Assembly: GCF_000182925.2 (NCBI RefSeq)
Contig: NC_026505.1
Span: 4,340,001-4,404,000 of the forward strand
Source of the DNA: Neurospora crassa OR74A
Lineage: Eukaryota > Ascomycota > Sordariomycetes > Sordariales > Sordariaceae
Direction of reading: 5' to 3'
Length of the DNA stretch: 64,000 nt
Shown here: positions 54,830 through 64,000 of the stretch, one piece after another
Position numbering within the stretch: the first letter of the stretch is position 1
Layout: each line of letters begins with the position of its first letter
Translations under genes and position numbers: made by a program
Notes under the pieces: generated by a model
The model's database searches: none
What the model was told of the DNA's origin: nothing
What the model saw: only the letters and a program-made list of their open reading frames with translations

Positions 54830-57027
54830 TTACTCCGAAACAGCGCCAAAGCAAGTCTCCATGATAATACCCGTAATCTGGTAAGGGTCGGCGTTGGACG
54901 CAGGGCGACGGTCCTCGAAGTAACCGTAGCCCTTGGCGCCGCATTCCCTAGGAATACGGATAGAGGCGCCGCGGTTGGCAACGCCGTATGTGAAAGAGTC
55001 GATAGAGCCGGTCTCGTGACGGCCGGTAAGACGCTTATCATTGCCCTCGCCATAGACGGCAATGTGCTCCTTATGACGGGCCTCGAGCTTCTTGATGGCA
55101 TCCTCAATGTACTTCATGCCACCCTCCTTGCGCATGTTCTCGGTAGAGAAGTTGGTGTGGAGGCCCGCGCCGTTCCAGTCACCGGGAATGGGCTTGGGGT
55201 CGAAGGAGACCTTGGCGCCGAACTCTTCCGACACGCGGTGGAGGAGGAAGCGAGCGAGCCAGAGGTGGTCACCCATCTCGATGCCGTCGCAAGGGCCGAC
55301 CTGGAACTCCCACTGAGCAGGCATGACCTCGGCGTTGGTGCCAGAGATCTTGACGCCGGCGTACAAGCAGCACTTGTAGTGCGCCTCGACAATGTCACGC
55401 TGGACAACCTTGCCAGTGCCGACACCGCAGTAGTAGGGGCCCTGGGGAGCGGGGAAACCGTTTCTGGGCCAACCATAGGGCCTGTCGTTGATGTCGAGGA
55501 GAGTGTACTCCTGCTCGAGACCGAACCAGGGAACCTGGTCGGCATGAGCCTCCATCAACTTGGCGGCTTCATGTCTGTGGTTGAACTTGTTGGGGGTGCC
55601 ATCGGCGTTCCAGCACTCGGAGAGGACGAGAATGTTGGGGCTACCACGGAACGGGTCAGGGAAGACGGCTACGGGCTGTGAGAGGAAAGTCATGTTAGTG
55701 CCATGGTTCGGCAAAGCGTGCAAGAATGCCAAAGCCTGCTTTAACTTACCTTGAGGTAGACATCGGAGTTCTCGCCGGGGGCCTGGCCAGTCGAGGAACC
55801 ATCGAAGTTCCAGATGGGAAGCTCCTCAGGGAGATATTGGCTCTCCTTCTCGGGAAGAGTCTAGAACAAAGCTGAGTTAGCAATCATGTCATGCGCAATG
55901 TCTGAAGCACATCGTCCGCGTTGTTTGCAGGTCGTCACTCATTCGGCGCATCCGAATCACCGCATCCGTTATCGTTATGCATCGAGATTCGGGGGTAATG
56001 GGATCGCCGTATAGACTAGCGGCTGGACTGGTCGGCATTGTGCGCAATCAATGCTCGCCGCGATAAGCACGGGTCCAGCCAAGAAATGCTCTCAGCGGCG
56101 GGCGGCGGCGGTCTCGACGCAGGGTGGGTAAGCATCGTGGATTGCGTGTGAGTGAGCGGGATATGCTAGATTTTTGCAGGCGAGCGACGGCCGGTGGAGA
56201 GAGTGGAGTTCGAGATGCGAAGCCAGCGGGGCCATTTCCTTCTTGTCAATGCCGCTTGGGTTTCGGGCGTGGGTCCGCCGGGCAGCCGGTGGGTAACCGA
56301 GAGGGCGCCGGGATCCTCTCCCGAGTCGCGCAGCCATAAGGAAACGGGGAACAGATGAGCTGTATCATCCTGTCACACTTCTCGCATGGCTGCGCCACAA
56401 AGAAAAGGCCAGGGCCCTGCACAGCTTCCAGAAGCCAATGCACCCGAGGGCTGGTGCAGAGACCGACACCGCGTCACCGCGGGCTGAAACCGGTCTTGCC
56501 GGGACGTGAACGAAGCGTGAATAATGTGAGGAAAGGGATTCGAGATCGTTCCACTCTCATCGTCGTGGTTGGCTGTTTGGGTCGTGCACTCAGAGAGGAC
56601 GAAGGGCAAATCGGGGGAGCCCGTCGATGATTGGCTGATAATATGGTGGATTCGAGGATGCGCCGAGAGTGACAACGGATGGAAGAGCTCATGAAACAGG
56701 GCGCGAAACAATGCGAATAAAAGAACAACAAATAGACGAGAAAGAAACTCACCCTCGACTTTGACCTGGTGCCGCCTTCGCTGTCGATCCAGATGTACTC
56801 GGCAATGAGCTGGCCGTTCTGGGGAAGACGCAAGAACTTCTTGAGGTTCTCGGCATTGGAGAGGATTGTTGATTCTGACGCCTGTAGCCCCGGTGTGGTC
56901 AGTGACCAAGTTCCAGCATGTATACGTGCCAATGACCCCAAACGACGCAACCTATCGATCAGGTGCAGGCTGGGATCGTTGGATGCCATAGGCGCCGTAT
57001 GGCACAAGGGGTATGGGTACTCACCAT
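54830..57027 (-). CDS. gln-1: Glutamine synthetase
   Basis: Four exons, 57027..57025 (only ATG), 56881..56753, 55860..55750 and 55675..54830; introns 143, 892 and 74 nt; 362 aa. The spliced protein [19 protein letters not shown] fits the known Neurospora enzyme start. It makes glutamine from glutamate, ammonium and ATP in the cytosol. Motifs: [20 protein letters not shown] (beta-grasp), [23 protein letters not shown], catalytic-core [20 protein letters not shown] then [12 protein letters not shown], and GSIDSFTYG. The ATG|GTGAGT junction means that the start codon alone forms an exon. A GATA pair lies 148-158 bp upstream of the ATG. The 892-nt intron is 10-15 times the usual length here. Donor GTGAGT and acceptor CTAG are normal for all of them. 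Confidence 0.95.
55861..56752 (-). other. 892-nt intron of glutamine synthetase
   Basis: Donor GTGAGT at 56752, acceptor CTAG at 55862-55861. No coding or RNA gene recognised inside; a GC-rich CGGCGG block lies near 56095-56115. Could hold an alternative promoter or regulatory element. Confidence 0.7.
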
Positions 57028-57174
57028 TTTTGTGGTGTGTGTGTTTGTGTATGTGAAGATGAAAGATATTACGTATGGACAGGAATCCGGGGTGTTGTTC
57101 GGGCAAGCAAAGTAGTGAGGACGTGTTGCAATATAAAGGCTGGTGCAATGGGGTAAACTAGCGCCCAAAAATAT

Positions 57175-57185
57175 GATAATGATAA
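57175..57185. promoter_or_regulatory. Paired GATA sites upstream of glutamine synthetase
   Basis: GATAATGATAA, two GATA cores 6 bp apart, 148-158 bp upstream of the ATG. Closely spaced GATA pairs are the binding form of the nitrogen regulator NIT2/AreA, a fitting input for this gene. Binding is inferred. Confidence 0.45.
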
Positions 57186-60100
57186 AGAGAGGAGACAACA
57201 GATACAGGCTGCAGTTTCAGCGGGGTCTGAGGCTTTTTATATTCTTTGCTTTATGTCGCCAGGCCTCCTCACCGTTGTCGCAGAGCAAAGATACATCCAG
57301 GAATGCGATGAGGTACTCGAGACACGGTGCAGGGTACGTGCGGTACGGAAGCGAATGTATACCGTGCATCAAGTCAAAGAAACTTTTTCTGGCCTTGGAT
57401 CCAGAGATAAGAAGCGGCACTCAGGAAAGCAGGGGTTGCTGGCCAAAAAAAAACTCTGGCGGGCCAAGCGACACTCCCCGGAGAATCGAGAAATGCCTGA
57501 GTGCGTGTGCTGTGTGCGGCGTCATGGGTTGACACACGCAAAACTTCCATCCAGGAGCCCGTGCATGCCATCTTGACGGTCCGCCCAAACGAGAGTGGGG
57601 AGTCGAGACAGTCTAATCCGGTGAGTTCAGTGGGGAGGACAATTACTCTTGTCAAGCCTACTGGTCACGCTCAAGAGCCCAAGAGCCCGGCCAGGTCGTC
57701 AGTGGGATGGAGAAGGCAGGGCGAGACAAGGCGGGGGCGAGGCGAGGGCTGGATTTTTGCTAGGTACAACTACGTTGACAGATGTAGAGTATAATGTACT
57801 CCTCCCCAACACATGTACACCCTGAGGTAGGTAACGACGATACACAGGAGGTCCAACTTGTTGTAGGTACGTACCGACTCGAACGGTCGTCCAGGAACAA
57901 TCTCACTCTGCAGATATCTAGACCAACGACACCGACCATCGGTTCGTCTTTACTGCCTCTACGTTTTTTTTTTATAACTTCCATTTCCAGGAGATTATAG
58001 GCATTGATTTTAACTAGGCATTGTCACTGTGTTCATTGGTAACCTCTCAATACGTGTAGTCTCCGACGTGTCTCTAACGATCCATGCAGAATTCTAGACC
58101 AAGGGAAGTCGCTGTTGCTGTGCACTACCAGCAAGCATACCAACCTAGCCCAGGTAGTGTTCCCCTGCCCCGGGTGTCCAGTTCTTCGCTGTTGCCCTTC
58201 TGTGTTCTATTTCAGTCGGGGCACTGCACTCCAGAAGATAGTGGGCACGTTTGGCACATTTGCCGCTTCCACAGGGTCTCAACAAACCTAGAGGTAAATA
58301 GGGGGGGTCAGTGTACCTGTTACGACAGCACCGGCAAGCGGCAGCCTTTCAGGAGAAATGGTCTATGATCGTCGGAACCAAAAGAGATGTTCCAAGTTCT
58401 TCCCCCATTACGTAGAGAACTGGGGACTCATCCTCATCTCCGAGTTTTACTGTTCAGTAGTGTAGTGTCGTGACCGTCTTTGCGTCTCGCTGTGCCTCTG
58501 GCATCCGCCCGTTGGTCCAGTGTCCACCCGCTCGTCCGTACATGGTGTCATTCCAGCATCTCCTTTTTTTTTTTTTTTTTTTCTTTTTCTTTTGGTGGTG
58601 GTGTTTGATAGTTTGGATTGAGCGAGTTGAAGGCGGTAGCTCGATAGAGTTTGGCAGCCGCCATGTTGATTTACATTGAAGCTGAAACCTTTCTGCTCGG
58701 ATTGTATTCTCCGCCTTCGTTGCGAAAGGCTTTTAGAAGTGACGATGGCTTCCTTCAGGGTCGTCGACGGCTTGCGGGGAAATTGCCACCGAGGGGTTGA
58801 GGTCCCCTTCCGATCGAGGATCGAGGGTGAATGAGAAACTACATAGTACACACACTACCGATGGCTTCGGCTCAGATGCAACTTTACCCGTTTACAAGAT
58901 CGTCATTACCTCGAGTGTTGTACGTAAAGGTAGACAGCTGAGGATTAAGTAATTCCCGCGTTTTGTATCGTAGTCACCTACGTTATCCATGCCTTGTCTT
59001 TAACTTGTGAGAGCGTTTGATGCTTTGTCATATAATATCTGGATGAGATATTTCTTTCAAGCGGAAGCCTTCATTTAACGATGCCTGTCCACGCGGCTGA
59101 AAAGTAAAGTGTGGTGGTAACGTCCAAAACGGATTCCAAGGGTGCACGGAAGCGTGGGGTGGAGTGTCCTGCCGCAACTTTGAATGTTCCACAGCATCAC
59201 AACTCACAAGCAGAGTACGACACCACACACAAATCGACATTGAGGGCATACACCCTCATCGTCACTGACTGGAGCGATGGAGCGGGAACTGCATTCCATC
59301 CCAAACCCAAAAAAAAAAAAAAAAAAAAAAAATGCTTCCAACCTCGCCCAGCAGGGGGGGCTGATCTGTCGAGTCATTTGGATGGATCTTTGGTCGAGGA
59401 TCTTCTCTCGATGCCCAGGCGTCCCTGGCGCTCCGCTAGCGGTTATCTATCCCCAAACGAGCGTGCCTGTTGTCATTCAAGAAATCGCTTCAGGCATCGT
59501 GACCGTACGGCGTTCCACCGGTAGTCCACCGTCGGCACCCCGCTATGACTCTTCGGCCCGGAGGGCTCCTCTCTCTGTCAGGCGGAAACACTGGCGGATA
59601 AGGTGGGCGGATACCTTTCAGGTTGAGCAAGAATCGAGCCGCGATTGTCAGTTCCATTGAAAGAGGGGCAAGAGGAGCAGCCTCTTGTGCCTGCAGGTTG
59701 CCAGGGGCATTTTCAAGTTTGAAGTGTTGTTGGTGCTGACAGTTGACATATGACCGTGTAACGGCTCGAAACCCCTGGATCCGGGGATGAGAGTTCTGTC
59801 GTGGCATTTCAACATTGCTCCAGATCCGACCTCAAGAGATCCTTCGTCCTGTGGAAGGTTTCAAGAACTTCCAGTCCATATTCTTCAACTTCACATTGGG
59901 AGAGAATCACGACCTTCAACCCAGCCCCTGCCAAGACCGTATCCTTTTGTTTGTTGACATGATCTGGTCACGCTTGTGTTTTCTAGGTACCTATCCACCC
60001 AGGATTGGAACTGTATATGTATTGCCCCTGTTCCTATAAAAAAGTAAATGCTAATCGCTTGAACTCGTGTTGAGTACGGACGGGTTCGTGATAAAGAGAT

Positions 60101-62574
60101 ACAGAGAGGAGACGGCTGACTGGCACTGAGTGCAATTCTATCCTTGTTTATTCCGATTATTGTACACACTGTGTACAAGCGCTCCGTCAGTCCAAAGTCA
60201 GGCGCGTGGTGTCCAGAATTTTTTTCTGTGTGGAATCTCGGTCGGCTAGATCGTCGTCGTCGACGATAGTGCTCTTAGCAAAACGCCAGTCCTGAACGAG
60301 TGGTATACAGCCCCGCAACATATCGTACAGGTTGTGCGTCCAGAAACGCTACAAACAACCTAACTTGAGACGACGAAGATTGTCTGAATTTGCCGGCTTC
60401 AAATTCCTAAGTTTCGGCATTCATCGTCCAGCCTCCCATGGAGCCAGAAACGGATTGCTCAAACGCAGACGGGTCACCAATGGGAATCAAGTCAAAAGTC
60501 AGGATGGAAGGTCAAAAGAAGAAGTGGAACCCCCAACAAAAGGAGCACGAGTGAAACCCGGAAAACGTCTTGCCCTTCACTTGCACTGCATACAGGTATC
60601 CGTTGTTCAGGACCTACCGGGCTACGTATGCCGCTATGGTATCATCTTAGCGCAACCTTTCAGCGCAACCGTTCGGCTGCAAGGCCCAGAACAAGCCGGA
60701 CCTGCAAACCGCCCACACAGAGCAGCATTGGCGGATCGGTGCAGCATCGGTACAGCCGCCGGGGAAGGGAAACAGGCGAGCGTTAAGTACCTGTGAAGTA
60801 TGGATCCGTCCATTCTGCCCACGACCCGCCCAGCCCGACGGTCCGTTCTCGGGGAGTCCCAGGGACCAACCTTGTATCCTTGTAGTTTTGTAGGTAAGAA
60901 TAATTCAATTGAATCGCCCAATTCCCACGGCATCGATGTGGCTATCACAGCCGATTCGCTCTTTGGGGCTAGGCAGTGCCGTGAACACCACACTTAACCT
61001 GGATCTTATCGCAAACTTCTCATTGGTCGCTTATTTGAAGATTTCGCTGCCCACTTTTTCCATCTTCCAACGTCTTGTCGTACCGTGTTCTTCCCATCTC
61101 TTCCATATCATTCGAGTTTTTCTCGTTTTCGAAGGGGTGTTGAGGACTCGTGAGCAATCCTGCTGTTGTGTGTGCTTTCCATCTGCTCTTTGGACAAGGT
61201 TGGGAAAAGACGGACTGCAAGATCCACTAACGGAATTGGCGGTAGATCATCGCGAAACGTGTTAGCTGAAGTTCCACCACACCTTCCATAGAAATGAAAC
61301 CCCCGTTCCTTTTCCGTGAGCCCCTGCATAGGTATGTTGTTCCCTTGGGCTTGGCCACAGATCCACGCCTCTTTCCCGTTCTTTCCCCAGAGTCTGCCAT
61401 GTCTTTACACAACCCGCATTTTTCTCGGCTCCTCCCCGCATTCAGATCACTGCTCCCCCATGAACCCCGGCCTTTCCCGAGATCTTCCCGTAAGGATGTC
61501 AAAGTGCGGTTCCCGCCTTTTTTCTTTTTCAATAACCTCCGTCGGTAGCGTCGTTTCCCTGCTGGCAAGGGCCAAGAAAACACTCGTTCCAAAGGACGAG
61601 ACGAAAATAGACGAGACGTCAAATCACATGCCTTTTGTGCTTTACCATCCATTCCAAGACTCCTGCTTCCGGATGACCAGAAATACGAAATATGTTACAA
61701 ATAATAATGGGTTTCAGACCGCTTCTTGTCCGTTTTCCATTTACGACGAAACCCAACTCCCTGTTGTAAAAATGCCTCAGTAAAAGAAAAAAAAAAGTAC
61801 CTTTGGTCACCTCAGCTTGCTTAATTGCTCTGCTTTTACGTCCAGTCCGTCAAAATCACTGTGACAGGAACGGACCAGTTTGGTTCGTTTGAACCGTCCT
61901 TTCTTCCCACTCGAACTCCGCTCTGAGAATGACCGGGCTGATGTGATGTTTTCCCAAAACGCGTTAAATTCCAACTTATGCGTACGTAACAAGTGACTTC
62001 CTATCACACAGTCACAAACCCATTCGACCCAATTGTGGAGTAGAAACACCCAAGAGAATGCTACTATCTGACTTGGACCGAACTTCATCTGGAACCCATG
62101 GAGTCCAGAATAAATCATGATGGGGCACTGGGGGCTTGCCATCAGTGACCAGTCGACAAGTTTTTTTTTGCTCTGGAACCTTTTGGGGAAGCTCGGTCCG
62201 TTCTCGTCTTACACGATATGCCGCGTTGTATACGCTCGTATGGGCATAGCTCTCCTCTTGCCGTGGCAGCTGGGCGGTCCCTTGTCTCTAGGTTTTCCTG
62301 TTTTTGCTGTGTGTCGCCGTTGTCTTGATGATTTACATACACAAGAACGAGCATTTTGGATCTAGCGAGCCTTGCCCAACGTCGCACCGTCGGTGCCAAT
62401 GTCAGTCATAGCGGAATGACAGCCCTTTGCGGGTCTTCCCTCCGGCGTTCCATCTTCCATAGGCCAACCACACGAAACCATGGACCGAGATCGCGGATGC
62501 CGCGAGTGAAGATCCCAAAAAGGCTAAATTCGCAAGGCCAAGAAAGTCTTCATCCTCGTCCAGAGAAAAAAAGG

Positions 62575-62628
<54 letters not shown>
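62575..62628. repeat. Poly(A) tract, 54 bp
   Basis: 54 uninterrupted A residues, longest homopolymer in the window; no element body recognised on its 5' side. Confidence 0.95.
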
Positions 62629-62632
<4 letters not shown>

Positions 62633-63360
62633 CTCTCGCATCTACGTGAAAGTCCCATCTGATCTGGGTCAAACAGATTCGCCGGATGGAATTTCCTTCA
62701 GCCTGCAACCAGTTCCTTCCTGTATAGTTGTTTCCTCAACATTGAAATGCAGGTACGAGCTCACTAGTCCCGGTCTGTGCAAGTCTCCGTGTCAATCAAT
62801 CGGAAATCCCAATGTTCTGCCTTTTGCAAGTATGTATTTATCTTTTAGTGTCTGAAATAGACCATGACACTTGGGTGAGTCCAGAGATGGCGGAAAAAGA
62901 AGAGAAAAAAACCCTCAAATTGCTGTTCCTGACCGGAGGCCTGTGAAGCCGCAGTCCAAGGACTGTACACTTTGATGCAATACTTACCTTACCCTTGAGC
63001 TGTCTTGCTAGCATACGGACTTGACATGGAAACACGAGCTACAGTTTGTAGAGGTAATGCTTGCTTTTTTTGTTTTCGGGGAGAAACCTTTGGCTAGCTT
63101 CAGAGCCATTGTCTTGCGAAAACGCAAAAGCGACAATTCCATATGCTCGTTCATTTGTCACTCAATGACACGGTAGTTCAGGCTCAGGATCGTACCAAGC
63201 AACGCTGCATGGTGACTTACCTCCTCGGACTTTATGGTAATTATCTAAAGAAGATCATGTAACACCACCAAGCGGCCTGAAATACATGAATTAACAACGA
63301 TCTAAAGACACGGAAGTCGGTGCATGCCATCACTTCATGATGGTAGTCTCAGATATGGTA

Positions 63361-64000
63361 TCACTGGTCGTAACAAACGTCCAAAGAGCCAAACAAAGAT
63401 GGCGGCGGAGCATCATCGTCATCCTCAATCTCCTCAATAGGGTCGCCGCTGTAGTTTGGTAGTGCCCGTATATCAGCCCTCCCGTCACGCGCCCGTTTTC
63501 TCGGTCTACCCCTTTTCCGTTTAAGACTGACCGGAGCAATAGCTGCTGAAGGGCGGTCATTGAGTGATGGAACAGAGTGTTTACCCACGAATGGTCTCGG
63601 CGCCGCAAATCGAAACTGTGCCCCAGAATCCGGGGCCCCAAGTCGGGAATGAGCCGGTTCAACTACTAGAGACGCACTTGGGCATGTGGGTACCGAAATC
63701 GCTACCGAGGCCGACTCGCCTGATGGGTCTGACATGGCGATCGTTGTGTTTTCGGCTGTCTCATGCTTGTTAATGATGGGACTTGTGTCAACACAAGGAG
63801 GCTCCACGGCAACACTGTCATGACCGTTGGCAAATGGTGTATAACGCGGAATAACAACATGTTCCCCCGCCGAGGTTGCAGTAGACTGTGAACTCGTTGA
63901 TGCTGGTTCATGGATTTTTCTGGGACTTTGGTTTGGATTGTCGATGGCAAAGTCTCTCTCATAAGGTGTTGATCCCTCCGCGTTGCCAGAGGAAGACGTT
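63361..64000 (-). CDS. AT-hook protein, C-terminal part (cut by window edge)
   Basis: Open frame from the right edge to a stop at 63361, so the start lies outside. At least 212 aa. Ser/Thr/Pro-rich sequence leads to an AT-hook core KRKRGRPRKRARDGR (about 65 residues from the end), then an acidic block EEIEDDDDAPPP and LFGSLDVCYDQ end. AT-hooks bind the minor groove of AT-rich DNA, so a chromatin or transcription role is likely. No other domain is visible in the part seen. Confidence 0.6.
   Translation of the reverse strand, partial: TSSSGNAEGSTPYERDFAIDNPNQSPRKIHEPASTSSQSTATSAGEHVVIPRYTPFANGHDSVAVEPPCVDTSPIINKHETAENTTIAMSDPSGESASVAISVPTCPSASLVVEPAHSRLGAPDSGAQFRFAAPRPFVGKHSVPSLNDRPSAAIAPVSLKRKRGRPRKRARDGRADIRALPNYSGDPIEEIEDDDDAPPPSLFGSLDVCYDQ

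Larger units (their letters stand above)
57028..63360. other. Gene-poor region, 6.3 kb
   Basis: No protein or RNA gene recognised on either strand. Open frames up to 155 codons (for example 60332-60796, 61316-61783) show no domain. Contains A/T tracts (58564-58582 T19, 59309-59332 A24, 62575-62628 A54), AGGTAGGTA motifs (57823-57834, 57866-57876), and the glutamine synthetase promoter at the left end. Confidence 0.5.

Noticed and set aside
60332-60796. 154-codon open frame in the gene-poor region
   Set aside because: No domain, mixed composition and no promoter or splice context; expected by chance in GC-balanced DNA.
61316-61783. 155-codon open frame in the gene-poor region
   Set aside because: No recognisable family, and overlapping frames of similar length exist on both strands.
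1-64000. Search for transposons, virus-derived elements, CRISPR arrays and riboswitches
   Set aside because: By eye I saw no transposase, reverse transcriptase, terminal repeats or spaced repeat arrays; the poly(A) tracts lack an element body.

Overview
This window is nuclear DNA of a filamentous ascomycete, most likely a Sordariomycete of the Neurospora/Sordaria group. Genes on both strands carry short introns (mostly 54-120 nt, GT..AG, with CTAAC/CTGAC/TACTAAC branch sites). The proteins are fungal housekeeping families. A lone dispersed 5S rRNA gene has a TATA box at -29, as described for Neurospora, and two of the three tRNA genes contain introns. I see no intact transposon, retroelement, CRISPR array or bacterial operon. 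Start codons were set at real ATGs, and introns were placed by eye from splice consensus, reading frame and family similarity. Every multi-exon model was checked for a total length divisible by three.

Layout, left to right. 0.3-8.3 kb, all minus strand: a Lys-rich SMAP-domain protein, the U4/U6.U5 snRNP 27 kDa protein, Elongator subunit ELP5, an intron-containing tRNA-Asp, and a large protein joining a Zn2Cys6 finger to an Asx homology (ASXH) domain, with a 15-bp coding minisatellite. 9.5-16.2 kb: the SNARE SEC22 (+), an unassigned zinc-ribbon-like protein (-) and a CLPTM1-family ER membrane protein (-). 17.6-21.3 kb: a LOG-family phosphoribohydrolase (+), proteasome subunit PRE5/alpha6 (-) and VPS55 (+). 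21.9-32.0 kb, all minus: a fused aminodeoxychorismate synthase, the TRAPPII subunit TRS120, and an SDR-fold protein that has lost its cofactor and catalytic motifs. 34.2-44.6 kb: GET3 (+), the polyadenylation factor MPE1 (-), a PRELI/Ups mitochondrial lipid-transfer protein (+) and a secreted serine carboxypeptidase (-). 46.7-57.0 kb: mitochondrial release factor MRF1 (-) and cytosolic TrpRS (+) sharing a divergent promoter with a CPC1/GCN4-type site, a pol III group (5S rRNA, tRNA-Val, tRNA-Ile), a decayed GH10 xylanase pseudogene, and glutamine synthetase (-). 57-63.3 kb has no recognisable gene and contains a 54-A tract. The right edge cuts an AT-hook protein gene.

The genes are not a functional cluster. 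They are unlinked housekeeping roles: secretory traffic (SEC22, VPS55, TRS120, GET3, CLPTM1), RNA processing (SNRNP27, MPE1), translation (ELP5, MRF1, TrpRS, tRNAs, 5S), and nitrogen/folate metabolism (GS, ADC synthase). The most unusual items are the Zn2Cys6-ASXH protein with its minisatellite, the SDR pseudoenzyme, the glutamine synthetase whose first coding exon is only ATG and which has an 892-nt intron, and the GH10 relic beside the pol III genes.
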